DNA of 64,000 nucleotides from Baaleninema simplex PCC 7105 (lineage in GTDB: Bacteria > Cyanobacteriota > Cyanobacteriia > Cyanobacteriales > Geitlerinemataceae): positions 136,301 through 200,300 of the forward strand of contig NZ_KB235960.1 in assembly GCF_000332355.1 (NCBI RefSeq), read 5' to 3'. The position numbers and the translations under genes were made by a program. The notes below the pieces were generated by a model, which was not told where the DNA came from, ran no database searches, and saw only the letters and a list, made by a program, of their open reading frames with translations. This document shows positions 18,185-26,673 of this stretch, one piece after another; the stretch's first letter is position 1; each line of letters opens with the position of its first letter.

Positions 18185-18691
18185 TCAGCCGCGCCATCTC
18201 ACAATATTATTTAAATCTTCCTCCGACCAGCGATCGTAATATCCCGTATCGGCCAGGCGATCGCTGGCGGCTCGTAAATGACTTGCCTTCTGCACCAACA
18301 CTAGGGCATATTTACCGTTACTCGTGTTCGTATGGCTGGTAGTGGTGGCGGGATGGTTGGGATAATCGACCAACGCCACGAGATCGTATCGCGCGAGTTG
18401 GGCGTTGGTGCAGCGAACCCGGCGATCGAGAACGGCTGCGTCGATATCGTCGGGGGAACAGGCGAGAATCGAAACGTCGAGGCGATCGCTCCAAGTTTCG
18501 GCCACCTCCACGAGCTGAATTTCGAGTTTGTCGATCTTGAAGTCTCGAACCTCGACGCGATTCTCTAACCACGCTTGTTGACTGAAAGGACAAGGCGGCA
18601 ACCCAGCAAAATGGGGATGCGGAACGCTGAGAAAGTTGGAAATCCAGGCTCGAATCTGTTGGCGCAAATCCTCAAGTTCGATCGGTGTCAT
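18185..18691 (-). CDS. hypothetical protein, 168 aa
   Basis: A soluble protein with no signal peptide. Notable segments are LRQQIRAWISNFLSVPHPHFAGLPPCPFSQQAWLENRVEV and LARYDLVALVDYP. The pattern HPHFAGLPPCPFSQQAWL resembles small cyanobacterial proteins with a conserved PPCPF motif, but I cannot assign a function. It is divergent from the LD-carboxypeptidase gene with only about 35-55 bases between starts, so promoter elements must overlap. ATG at 18691 is the only reasonable start. Confidence 0.6.
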   Translation of the reverse strand: MTPIELEDLRQQIRAWISNFLSVPHPHFAGLPPCPFSQQAWLENRVEVRDFKIDKLEIQLVEVAETWSDRLDVSILACSPDDIDAAVLDRRVRCTNAQLARYDLVALVDYPNHPATTTSHTNTSNGKYALVLVQKASHLRAASDRLADTGYYDRWSEEDLNNIVRWRG

Positions 18692-18726
18692 ACGTTCTCA
18701 AAGCAATTGCGAAAAAATTATAATCG

Positions 18727-19641
18727 ATGGCGATCGCCCGTAACCCAATGTCCCTCTCCATCCAACTTCCCCCACCTCTGCAACCTGGCGACCTCCTCGT
18801 TAGCATCGCACCGAGTGGCTGTGTTCGTGACAAAAACGCCTTTGAAGCCGGTGTAAACCTTTGGCGTTCCCAAGGCTATCGGGTCGAAATCTCGGGGATC
18901 GACGATCGCCACGGTTATCTCGCCGGAACCGACGCCCAACGACGCGATCGCCTATCTCGCGCCCTCAGCGATCCCGAGGTAAAGGGAATTCTCTACGCCA
19001 GAGGTGGATACGGCGGAGCGCGACTCCTCGAACATTGGGATTGGAACGCGGCGACAACTCCAAAATGGTCGATCGGATTTTCTGACATCACCGCTCTACT
19101 GTGGAGTTGGGCGAAACAGGGGATTTCCGGGGTTCACGGGCCGCTGCTGGCCACGTTAGCCCAGGAACCCCAGTCCTCTCAAAACCGACTGTTCGATTGG
19201 GTTTCCGGTGGAGCGATCGCCCCGTTAACCGGTCGGGGGTGGGGCGGCGGAACCGCCATCGGACGACTGTTTCCCGGCAATCTAGCTGTGGCCACGCACC
19301 TCATCGGAACTCCCCACGAACCGGATTTGACGGGGGCGATTTTAGCCTTTGAAGATATCGGCGAAGCCCCCTATCGCATCGATCGCCTGTTAACCCACTG
19401 GCGAATGTCGGGACGTTTCGACAACATCGCCGGAATCGCCCTCGGACGCTTCAGTCGTAGCGATGTCGCCGTTCCGGGTTTCACCGCCGAAGAAGTCTTA
19501 CACGATCGCCTGTCGGATTTGGGCGTTCCCGTCGTCTCCGACTTACCCTTCGGTCACGATGGGATTAACTGCGCCTTACCGGTTGGCGTCGTCGCCGAAC
19601 TCGACGGCGATCGCGGTTCGCTCGCGATTTGTCCTCGCTAA
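18727..19641 (+). CDS. ldcA: S66 family muramoyltetrapeptide (LD-)carboxypeptidase
   Basis: A 304-residue serine carboxypeptidase of the LdcA/MccF family that removes the terminal D-alanine from cytosolic murein tetrapeptides during recycling. Visible motifs are an N-terminal PGDLLVSIAPSG, ILYARGGYGGARLL (88-101), the nucleophile in GFSD (Ser119), FEDIGEAPYRIDRLL with the catalytic Glu, and the catalytic His in LPFGHD. The start may be ATG 18727 or the internal ATG 18748 (MSLSIQLPP), which fits the family N-terminus better. Length is normal. It functionally complements murQ in peptidoglycan recycling, although the two are not co-transcribed. The stop lies 3 bases from the convergent epimerase gene. 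Confidence 0.9.
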   Translation: MAIARNPMSLSIQLPPPLQPGDLLVSIAPSGCVRDKNAFEAGVNLWRSQGYRVEISGIDDRHGYLAGTDAQRRDRLSRALSDPEVKGILYARGGYGGARLLEHWDWNAATTPKWSIGFSDITALLWSWAKQGISGVHGPLLATLAQEPQSSQNRLFDWVSGGAIAPLTGRGWGGGTAIGRLFPGNLAVATHLIGTPHEPDLTGAILAFEDIGEAPYRIDRLLTHWRMSGRFDNIAGIALGRFSRSDVAVPGFTAEEVLHDRLSDLGVPVVSDLPFGHDGINCALPVGVVAELDGDRGSLAICPR

Positions 19642-19644
19642 GTT

Positions 19645-20598
19645 TCACGCCGAGCCGTAGAGGGATTTTACCCAGTCCCACTCGCGACGCAATCCCTCCT
19701 CGATCGAGACCTTCGGGGCGTAACCGATGAGTTTTTGCGCCTTCGACACGTCCGCACTGGTATGGCGAGCGTCTCCTTTCGAGCTTTCTTGGTAGTCGAT
19801 GCGAATCGGTTTCCCGACGATTTTCTCGATCGTCTCGATGGTTTGCTTGAGGCTGACGCGACTTCCCCCACCGATATTAAGCACTTCCCCCACCGCCTCG
19901 GGTGCCGACGCCGCCGCCAGGTTAGCCGCGATCGCATCTTCAATAAAGGTAAAGTCCCGCGTTTGCTGGCCGTCACCGTAAACGGAAATGGCTTCCTCCT
20001 TCAACACCGCTTTTAAAAACTTATGAAACGCCATATCGGGGCGCTGTCGCGGTCCGTAAACTGTAAAGTAGCGCAGCGACACGGTCGGTACGCCATAGTT
20101 GGCGTGATAGAGTCCACAGAGATGTTCGGCGGCCAGCTTCGTGACGCCGTAGGGAGAAACCGGTTTGGGAAGGATACTTTCAGAGGTGGGGAAGGAGGCG
20201 GCGTTTCCATACACTGAAGAGGAAGATGCGTAAACGAAGCGATCGAGCGAGGCATTTTTCGCCGCTTCGAGCAGAACTTGCGTGGCGTTGATATTGCGTT
20301 CGGTGTACGCACGAAATCCTTCCCCCCAACTGGCGCGAACCCCCGCTTGTGCGGCTTGGTGATAGACCACGTTCACGCCGTCGAGAAGTGCGTTCCAGTC
20401 GAGCGCTTGCACGTTGTCTTCGATGAGTTGAAAGTTAGAACGTCCGAGAGCACCAGCAATATTTTTTCGTTTGATGGCGGGATCGTAGTAGTCGTTAAAC
20501 TGATCGACGCCGATGACAGTTTCTCCGCGATCGAGTAAGGTCTCGACGAGGTGAGATCCGATAAATCCTGCTGCGCCTGTGACGACAACTTTCACCAT
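19645..20598 (-). CDS. NAD-dependent sugar-nucleotide epimerase (UDP-glucuronate/UDP-glucose 4-epimerase type)
   Basis: A 317-residue extended short-chain dehydrogenase/reductase. The Rossmann motif GAAGFIGSH lies at 8-16. The catalytic residues are in YASSSSVYG (Ser/Thr about 126) and SPYGVTK (Tyr about 150, Lys about 154). The substrate region LRYFTVYGPRQRPDMA is typical of UDP-glucuronate 4-epimerases. The product would be UDP-galacturonate or a related sugar for envelope or exopolysaccharide. No other glycan gene is adjacent, so the exact substrate cannot be fixed. The ATG at 20598 gives the standard N-terminus directly before the beta-alpha-beta fold. Confidence 0.85.
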   Translation of the reverse strand: MVKVVVTGAAGFIGSHLVETLLDRGETVIGVDQFNDYYDPAIKRKNIAGALGRSNFQLIEDNVQALDWNALLDGVNVVYHQAAQAGVRASWGEGFRAYTERNINATQVLLEAAKNASLDRFVYASSSSVYGNAASFPTSESILPKPVSPYGVTKLAAEHLCGLYHANYGVPTVSLRYFTVYGPRQRPDMAFHKFLKAVLKEEAISVYGDGQQTRDFTFIEDAIAANLAAASAPEAVGEVLNIGGGSRVSLKQTIETIEKIVGKPIRIDYQESSKGDARHTSADVSKAQKLIGYAPKVSIEEGLRREWDWVKSLYGSA

Positions 20599-20891
20599 TT
20601 TTGTGGGGGGTTAACTCATCGGCTCAATGGTATCCGCTCTCTCGGCAAGTGTCAATTGAAATTCACTTAATATGTCAATCACAAAATAGAAAAAAATTAA
20701 AACAAACATTCAAAATATCCGTCAAAACCCTCGAATACAAAATTGAATGTTTGAATACAGTTTATTGTGCGATCTAAACTCAACACAAACAGCGATCGCC
20801 CCAACTGTTATTCACTCTCAATTATCAACGATCGATTATCCGAGAGTTTGGTACGATAGGCGAGGTTAGCCGTTCTTTTCCAACTCACCTC

Positions 20892-21800
20892 ATGGCGAAC
20901 GTTTCTCCCCTGACGACTTTAGCGATCGCGTATTTAGGCCCTGCGGGAACCTATACCGAAGCCGCAGCACTGGCCTATTCCAGTTGGCTCGATCGCTGCG
21001 ATCGCTTGCAATGTCAACTGTTTCCCTACTCTAGCATTCCTCAAACCTTTCGATCGCTCGAACGAGAAGAAGTCCAACTGGCTGTCGTTCCCGTAGAAAA
21101 CTCCATTCAGGGGAGCGTAACCATCACCCTCGATACCCTTTGGCAGCGAGAAACGCTACAAGTCCAACAAGCCTTAGTGCTTCCCATTCACCACGCCTTA
21201 ATTTCTCGTTCCGTATCGCTCGATCGCGTCGAAACCGTCTACTCTCACCCGCAAGCCCTCGCCCAGTGTCAGAAATGGTTGGAGCGCAACCTTCCTCACG
21301 TGAAGCTGCGATCGACCAATTCCACCACGGAAGCCTTACAATATCTCGGTGAAGATTCGACCCTCGCAACGATCGCTTCAGAACGCGCCGCACAACTCTA
21401 CAATTTGCCGATTTTAGCCCATCCGATTAACGACGCTGCCGAAAACTGTACGCGGTTTTGGGTGGTGCGTTCTCCTCATTTAAAACCCGAACTCCCCATC
21501 GCTCCGGGTTCGCAATACGTCTCGATCGCCTTCAGCCTTCCCAAAAACGCACCGGGCGCTCTCCTAAACCCCCTACAAGTTTTAGCCCGCTGGGGGATTA
21601 ACATGAGTCGTATCGAGTCCCGTCCGACTAAGCGATCGCTCGGAGAATATCTCTATTTTATCGACTTTGAAGCCGACAGCGGCGATCGAGTTTGGAAAGA
21701 AGCCCTCGCCGAATTCTCCCGCTGTACGGAAATTTTAAAAGTATTCGGAAATTATACCGTTTTGCAGTGCGACGAATTGGTAGGATTAGAGATCGAGTAG
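20892..21800 (+). CDS. pheA: prephenate dehydratase
   Basis: 302 residues. The enzyme converts prephenate to phenylpyruvate in phenylalanine synthesis. An N-terminal periplasmic-binding-like PDT domain (AYLGPAGTYTEAAAL, VPVENSIQGSV, the TRF motif in NCTRFWVV about 187-194) is followed by an ACT regulatory domain (SIAFSLPKNAPGALLNPLQVLARWGINMSRIESRPTK). The ESRP motif of Phe-sensing ACT domains is present, so feedback inhibition by phenylalanine is expected. It is monofunctional with no chorismate mutase domain, as usual in cyanobacteria. The ATG follows a 290-base AT-rich leader. Confidence 0.95.
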   Translation: MANVSPLTTLAIAYLGPAGTYTEAAALAYSSWLDRCDRLQCQLFPYSSIPQTFRSLEREEVQLAVVPVENSIQGSVTITLDTLWQRETLQVQQALVLPIHHALISRSVSLDRVETVYSHPQALAQCQKWLERNLPHVKLRSTNSTTEALQYLGEDSTLATIASERAAQLYNLPILAHPINDAAENCTRFWVVRSPHLKPELPIAPGSQYVSIAFSLPKNAPGALLNPLQVLARWGINMSRIESRPTKRSLGEYLYFIDFEADSGDRVWKEALAEFSRCTEILKVFGNYTVLQCDELVGLEIE

Positions 21801-21881
21801 CCGGCGATCGACGCAGGGGGACAGTGCGTCCTCGAATCGGCAAGTTTTAAACTCTAGACTACAGCAATCCCCCAAATTAAT

Positions 21882-22616
21882 CTACTCGTTAAGTTGCTCT
21901 GGATCGACGGAATCCGTTGAATTTTGACTAGAAAACAATCCCAGTAACGGAGCCAACAGCGCACCAAAAACGAAGCCTCCAGCGTGCGCCCAATAGGCCA
22001 CCATATTTTGCATACTGCCGACGTGAACTTGAACTTCAAAACTGGCAATACCGTTAAAGGCTTGTTGGACGAACCAAAACCCCAAGAAAAATAGAGCCGG
22101 AACGCGCACGGTAAAGAAGAAAAAGCCCAAAGGAATTAAGGTGATAATTCTCACTTGTGGAAAGCGGAAGATATACGCCCCCATCACCCCGGCGATCGCA
22201 CCGCTGGCACCCAACGTCGGAACGGTAGAAGTAGATTCAAAAAACCATTGAACCAGGGAAGCGAGAATTCCGCAGACAATGTAGAAAATCGTAAAGTTAA
22301 AACGTCCGAGTTCTTCTTCGATATTGTTGCCAAAAATCCACAGATATAGCATATTAAAGCCAACGTGGAGGATGCTACCGTGGAGAAATTGCGCGGTGAC
22401 GAGGGTTAACGGTTCGGGAAATACAGAGTCGGTGGCGATACCGCGCAGGCTTTGACTGAATTCTTGGGGAACGAAGGCGAACTCGTGCATGAATTGACTG
22501 AGTTGTCCCGAACTCAGAAGGAATTCACCGAGAAAAACGACGAGGTTGATGACAATTAGAGTATAGGTAACGACTGGCGTAATTTGAACGGGATTTTCAT
22601 CTTTTAAAGGAACCAT
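21882..22616 (-). CDS. rhomboid family intramembrane serine protease
   Basis: 244 residues with about six or seven membrane helices. The catalytic serine is in TLGASGAIAGVMG (Ser139), the catalytic histidine in WAHAGGFVFG (His211), and the helix 2 motif is in FLHGSILHVGFNMLYLWIFG (His79, His84, Asn88). These form the Ser-His dyad and oxyanion residues of active rhomboids, so it is probably proteolytically competent. Substrates are unknown. ATG at 22616 begins with a short polar leader (MVPLKDENPVQIT). It is convergent with pheA, with about 80 bases between stops. Confidence 0.93.
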   Translation of the reverse strand: MVPLKDENPVQITPVVTYTLIVINLVVFLGEFLLSSGQLSQFMHEFAFVPQEFSQSLRGIATDSVFPEPLTLVTAQFLHGSILHVGFNMLYLWIFGNNIEEELGRFNFTIFYIVCGILASLVQWFFESTSTVPTLGASGAIAGVMGAYIFRFPQVRIITLIPLGFFFFTVRVPALFFLGFWFVQQAFNGIASFEVQVHVGSMQNMVAYWAHAGGFVFGALLAPLLGLFSSQNSTDSVDPEQLNE

Positions 22617-22927
22617 ACGTGAGATGCGGTGTTTTACAAAACGTCATGACAGCCAAGTGAAGGCAACAGGGAATCGTACCAGTGTGGGACGGGGATTTAA
22701 CCGGGTCTCACACGATCGCCCCAAGGATCGGGGCTTCTGACCCCTCGGTAGGTCGAGAAAACGAACCGAAAACTCTTCGAGAGTATCTAACCCAAACCCT
22801 TTACTGTTGCCCGTTGCCTGTTGTCTGTTCCCGAAGGTCGGTGAATAGCTCGACTATACCGAAGTCGAGTCGATGTCGGCATCTGGCATAGGGTAGATCT
22901 CGATCGCCTGCTGCGCGAGAGTTGGAG
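22617..22927. other. intergenic region, no gene seen
   Basis: 310 bases with imperfect palindromes (gatcgccccaaggatcggggcttctg) but no convincing gene or RNA. It presumably contains the rhomboid promoter. Confidence 0.4.
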
Positions 22928-23440
22928 TTACGGTTGGATGTCGAGAGAGCGATCGCCGGTGTCGCCGCGAGCGTCCTTGGCTTTGGCGAGTAATTCCACC
23001 GCATCGGCGAGGGCGCTGGTGAGATCGGCGCGGGTTTTGGCGCGATCGGCTTTCTCGGCTTCTAAGGCTTCGATGAGTTCTGCGACTTGTCCTTGCAGGC
23101 GATCGCGTTGCAAGCAGGCTTCGACGTATTTTTCTTGTAACGCGTCGGGCGTTAACCGAGCGATATCCTCTTCGGCGCGATTGCGGGTTTCGGCGTCTAA
23201 GACTAAAGGGCGATCGCTGCGACGGTCGAGTTCGGCTTGGAGGCGATCGATGCGTTCTCGCGCCGCTTCCGCCTCGCGACGGCGTTGTTCGGCTTCGGTG
23301 TTGTAAAGCTGTCGCCAGTGTTCGGCGCTAGCTTCGGTGTCGGCGATCGCTTGCTGGGCGTCTGCGAGTTGCTGTCGCAAGGCGGCGATTTCAGCTAGCC
23401 ATTGTGTCACCTCTCGGGTGAGTTTTTCGGGATTGTCCAT
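22928..23440 (-). CDS. coiled-coil hypothetical protein
   Basis: 170 residues, predicted almost entirely alpha-helical with heptad patterns: ALRQQLADAQQAIADTEASAEHWRQL, RRREAEAARERIDRLQAELDRR, and QLQGQVAELIEALEAEKADR-like repeats. It has no membrane segment or catalytic motif. It probably acts as an oligomeric scaffold, with no partner evident. It is downstream of the IscB element on the same strand. The IscB right end lies between 23440 and 23595 and may have separated this gene from the aldehyde dehydrogenase upstream. Confidence 0.65.
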   Translation of the reverse strand: MDNPEKLTREVTQWLAEIAALRQQLADAQQAIADTEASAEHWRQLYNTEAEQRRREAEAARERIDRLQAELDRRSDRPLVLDAETRNRAEEDIARLTPDALQEKYVEACLQRDRLQGQVAELIEALEAEKADRAKTRADLTSALADAVELLAKAKDARGDTGDRSLDIQP

Positions 23441-23594
23441 AAGTTCGATCGAGCGTTCGAGCGGCGATGGAGTGGTCTCGATATATGGCGACGGTTAACC
23501 CATCTAAAATGCGGGAAGAGGACTCCCGTTATATCCGACAGGATTAGCGGGAGGGGAATTCCCGCCAACAAACGAACTGCCCGACAGGGCATCC

Positions 23595-24878
23595 TTATTT
23601 CGAGAATCTGTATTCATAGCCGTCTGATTGATGAACAGTCGTTAGATATTTCGGATGAACGTCGAAAGGTTTAACCCCAGCGTTCAGTCGAAAGGAAGGG
23701 CGAAACCGAATAGCAATCCGCCCCGTGTAATTTCCGGCGAATTTTCCTTGAGGAATTGTCGCCTTGACTATATCGCCGGTTTGGAAACCTTGAAAGGATT
23801 TGGCTTTCGGAGCGTGAGTTCTCGGAAAACCGTATTTATCGGGACGACATCGTTGCCGAACCCCGTGACCTTTGGCTGCAACGAGTAAAGGTTTCTCGAC
23901 CGCGACATCTAATCGATCGGGAGTCGATTTCCCGACGCAAGCCGCATCGAGCCAGTGAGTTTTCGGCAAACCCAATCGAGTCCGATTAAACTTAGTCTGT
24001 CCGCCCGTTCCCACTTCAACGGGCAATTCAGTTTCTTTCAACTGTTGGTACAGCTTCCAGCGAGTTGCGTTGACTGCTGCCGCATCTTTTAACGGCGCTT
24101 TTGCCTGTTTCAAAATACGGTTGAGAACGGTCGGTTTGCCCGATAGAAACTCGCGAATATCTCGGTTTCCCTTAGCTTGGTTGCAAGTATGGCAAGCCAG
24201 CGTTAGGTTAGAAACTCGGTCGCTCCCTCCCTTGGATTTGGGATGAATATGTTCGACCTCTAATGGTAGGTTCTCAGCACCGCAATAGATGCACTTCCGA
24301 CCCCACTTTTCTAACAAGAACTCGCGGATCTCGTAACCCAACAATTCGCCCTGCTGATACTCAATACCACTCACTTCGGGGTTTTGGAGTTTTTGGGTGT
24401 CGAACCGCACGAGTTCTTGAGCAATCGAGACGATCGGACAAAGTTTTCGCAAACGGTTCACCCAGGTCATCGTAGTTTCGACCCGATGGTTGAGAGACGG
24501 TGGAAGCCAATCCTTCGGACGAGTACGGTTAAGAAAGCGAGGCTTTCGGTAACGAGTTTTTCGATGGCGTCGGGAGCGTCGTAAAGCGCGACGCTTCTCT
24601 AAGTCGTTCTTAATTTGCTGTCCGCGATAGCTGAGTTCGGACGCCCAAATGATTCGGTTTTCGGACAGGATAGCCAACCCAGTTGTTTGCGAGCCGGGAT
24701 CGATTTTGAGTTGAGTTTCCGGAACGACACAATCTTTGGCTTCAATCTCGTGCAAGATAAGGGTAAATGGATAGCGACGAAACACCGAAGCACGACCGGA
24801 TTTCAGGAGCCGCCGCGCCTTGGCTGGATGGCATGGTGCTAGGGGTTTTTTGTCTTTGTCTAGAACGAAAACGTGCAT
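23595..24878 (-). CDS. iscB: IscB, RNA-guided HNH/RuvC endonuclease
   Basis: 427 residues from ATG 24878; an earlier TTG adds three residues and is less likely. IscB is the transposon-encoded ancestor of Cas9. The PLMP-like N-terminus MHVFVLDKDKKPLAPCHPAKA is present. Numbered on the 430-residue frame, RuvC-I is KIDPGSQTTGLAI (Asp63), followed by an Arg-rich bridge helix (EKRRALRRSRRHRKTRYRKPR, 98-117). RuvC-II has Glu158 in IAQELVRFD. The HNH domain (199-241) has CIYCG, EHIHPKSKGG and NLTLACHTCNQ with both zinc CxxC pairs. RuvC-III is HWLDAACVG (His311, Asp314). All catalytic residues look intact. It is guided by omega-RNA encoded upstream. No transposase accompanies it, so it may be a mobile remnant or retained for another role. 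Confidence 0.95.
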   Translation of the reverse strand: MHVFVLDKDKKPLAPCHPAKARRLLKSGRASVFRRYPFTLILHEIEAKDCVVPETQLKIDPGSQTTGLAILSENRIIWASELSYRGQQIKNDLEKRRALRRSRRHRKTRYRKPRFLNRTRPKDWLPPSLNHRVETTMTWVNRLRKLCPIVSIAQELVRFDTQKLQNPEVSGIEYQQGELLGYEIREFLLEKWGRKCIYCGAENLPLEVEHIHPKSKGGSDRVSNLTLACHTCNQAKGNRDIREFLSGKPTVLNRILKQAKAPLKDAAAVNATRWKLYQQLKETELPVEVGTGGQTKFNRTRLGLPKTHWLDAACVGKSTPDRLDVAVEKPLLVAAKGHGVRQRCRPDKYGFPRTHAPKAKSFQGFQTGDIVKATIPQGKFAGNYTGRIAIRFRPSFRLNAGVKPFDVHPKYLTTVHQSDGYEYRFSK

Positions 24879-24887
24879 AATACACAA

Positions 24888-25127
24888 CTCCCAAAAGGGG
24901 TAACGTTTGCCTCGCCAAGGTTACGTCTCGGTACTCTCTGAAAAGCACTGCCTTAACCCGTTTAAAGCTGTTTAACTTTTCAGTTCTAGAGCGACAAGCT
25001 GGCAACGTACTCGTCGGTAGGAACTTAAACTCTCGGACGTAACGTAGTCTTCGGAAGACTTAGGCTGGTCAACTTGTGGGCTTTTTCAAGCCCCCGTCAT
25101 AGCCAACAGGCTTGACGGCGGGTTGTT
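24888..25127 (-). ncRNA. predicted omega-RNA of IscB
   Basis: The 240 bases upstream of iscB, read on the minus strand, are non-coding and highly structured. They contain CCGCCGTCAAGCC-TGTT-GGCTATGACGG (25092-25122), GGGCTTGAAAAAGCCC, and further stems such as AAGTCTTCCGAAGACT. Such a scaffold at this position matches IscB omega-RNAs. In known systems the guide is the 5' portion, immediately outside the element. Here that would be the complement of about 25124-25145, abutting the stop codon of the aldehyde dehydrogenase gene. Confidence 0.75.
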
Positions 25128-25146
25128 GACTATCCCTCAACATCTC

Positions 25147-26556
25147 TCAACCGATGATGCGTTTGAGAAGGCTGAGTTGCCATTGATGATAGGGCGCGTA
25201 ACGCCAATTGAGATCGAACCAAAGTCCTTTGTTGAGGACGCTTTTGAAATGGGAGAAGGTATCGAAACTGGCTTTTCCGTGATAGCTTCCCATTCCGCTG
25301 TCGCCGACGCCGCCAAAGGGGAGATCGGAAACGGCCAGGTGCATGACAGTGTCGTTGACGCAGGCTCCGCCGGAGGAAGTCTCGCGCAAGACGCGGTTTT
25401 GGAAGGGTTTGTTGTTAGAAAAGACGTAGAGGGCGAGGGGTTTGGGACGGGAAGCGACGCGATCGATGGCGTCGTCGAGACTGTCGTACTCTAAAACGGG
25501 CAGAATCGGGCCGAAAATTTCGTCTTGCATCACCGGATCGTCCCAGGATACGTTATCGAGGACGGTGGGGGCGATGTAGCGATCGCTGCGATCGCACTGT
25601 CCGCCGACGACAATCTCAGCATTTCCCCGATTGTCTAACAACGAGGCGACGCGATCGAAATGGCGATCGCTCACCATGCGACAGAAATCGGGACTTTTGG
25701 CGGGATCGTCGCCGAAAAACTCGCGGACTTGCTGGCGCACCGCTTCGAGCAGTTGGGGTTTAACGCGGCGATCGACGAGCAGGTAATCCGGCGCGACACA
25801 GGTTTGTCCGGCGTTGATAAACTTTCCCCAAACGATGCGTTTGACAGCAACGTCGAGTTTCACGTCCGCATCGACGATACAGGGGCTTTTTCCGCCGAGT
25901 TCCAGGGTAACGGGGGTGAGGTGTTTCGCCGCCGCTTCCATGACGATCTGGCCGATGCGGGTTCCCCCGGTAAAAAAGATTTTGTCGAATTTCTGTTCGA
26001 GGAGGGATTGACTGGTTTCGACTCCGCCTTCGATGGCGGTGACGTATTCAGGGGGAAAGGTCGAGCGAATCAAGTCACTGACGACGGCTGCGGTGTGGGG
26101 GGCAATTTCCGAGGGTTTGAGAACGGCGCAATTTCCCGCCGCGATCGCGCCGACGAGGGGACTCATCGTCAGTTGAAACGGGTAGTTCCAGGGGGCGACG
26201 ATTAGCACGACGCCCAACGGTTCGGGGTGAATGCGGGCGCGAGACGGAAACTGATCGAGAGAGGTGGATACCCGTTTGGGTTTCGCCCAAGATTTCAGGT
26301 GTTTGATGGCGGTGTTGACTTCGGCGATGGAGGCGATCTCGAAATAGGCTTCAAATTCCGGGCGGCGCAAGTCAGCCCCGACTGCTTCGACGATTCGGTC
26401 TCGGTAGTCGAGAATCGCGTGTTTGAGGCGTTTGAGTTGTTCGAGGCGGAAATTTACGTCTTTGGTTTTGCCCGTCGCGAAGAACGCCCGTTGCGCTCGG
26501 ACGCGATCGCCGACTGACGATGGAGTGTGCGGCGATGGAGTTTGCACCGATTCCAT
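25147..26556 (-). CDS. aldehyde dehydrogenase (class 3-like, fatty aldehyde type)
   Basis: 469 residues. It oxidises aldehydes to acids with NAD(P)+. Motifs are APWNYPFQL (121-129), FFTGGTRIG (195-203), the general base in TLELGGKSP (Glu219), and the nucleophile in NAGQTCVAPDYLL (Cys253). The C-terminal LPFGGVGDSGMGSYHGKASFDTFSH matches class 3 and cyanobacterial AldE-like long-chain aldehyde dehydrogenases, which act on fatty or apocarotenoid aldehydes. The C-terminal tail WRYAPYHQWQLSLLKRIIG may contact membranes. The ATG at 26556 has GAGGG six bases upstream. The IscB element lies about 20 bases beyond the stop. Confidence 0.92.
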   Translation of the reverse strand: MESVQTPSPHTPSSVGDRVRAQRAFFATGKTKDVNFRLEQLKRLKHAILDYRDRIVEAVGADLRRPEFEAYFEIASIAEVNTAIKHLKSWAKPKRVSTSLDQFPSRARIHPEPLGVVLIVAPWNYPFQLTMSPLVGAIAAGNCAVLKPSEIAPHTAAVVSDLIRSTFPPEYVTAIEGGVETSQSLLEQKFDKIFFTGGTRIGQIVMEAAAKHLTPVTLELGGKSPCIVDADVKLDVAVKRIVWGKFINAGQTCVAPDYLLVDRRVKPQLLEAVRQQVREFFGDDPAKSPDFCRMVSDRHFDRVASLLDNRGNAEIVVGGQCDRSDRYIAPTVLDNVSWDDPVMQDEIFGPILPVLEYDSLDDAIDRVASRPKPLALYVFSNNKPFQNRVLRETSSGGACVNDTVMHLAVSDLPFGGVGDSGMGSYHGKASFDTFSHFKSVLNKGLWFDLNWRYAPYHQWQLSLLKRIIG

Positions 26557-26581
26557 AGTTTCCCTCTAAAACGCAGCGAGC

Positions 26582-26601
26582 GAGATGCCCGAAGGCATCT
26601 C
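26582..26601. terminator. hairpin between sigF and aldehyde dehydrogenase
   Basis: The perfect palindrome GAGATGCC-CGAA-GGCATCTC (TTCG loop on the minus strand) lies downstream of sigF and 25 bases upstream of the dehydrogenase ATG. On the minus strand it is followed, after a spacer, by TTTT. It may terminate sigF or insulate the next gene. Confidence 0.45.
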
Positions 26602-26673
26602 ACTCCCCATTGTAAAGAACGGTTTCGAGAACCGCTGAAAAAACGGCGGCGATCTTGCGGTCGGTCTGTTTGC

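Larger units (their letters stand above)
23511..25127 (-). mobile_element. IscB-encoding IS200/IS605-like (ISC-type) element without transposase
   Basis: The unit comprises an omega-RNA region (25127 to about 24888), iscB, and a right end with two hairpins: TGCCC/GGGCA directly after the iscB stop and GGCGGGAATTCCCCTCCCGC at 23547-23566. No tnpA is present, so mobilisation would have to be in trans. Outer boundaries are inferred from hairpin positions and from the start of the aldehyde dehydrogenase 3' end. Confidence 0.65.

Noticed and set aside
22660-22760. Palindromic stretch considered as a tRNA or riboswitch
   Set aside because: No cloverleaf or known aptamer consensus could be drawn.
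25660-26205. A plus-strand 181-residue frame antisense to the aldehyde dehydrogenase
   Set aside because: It lies entirely within conserved dehydrogenase sequence and is explained by codon bias.
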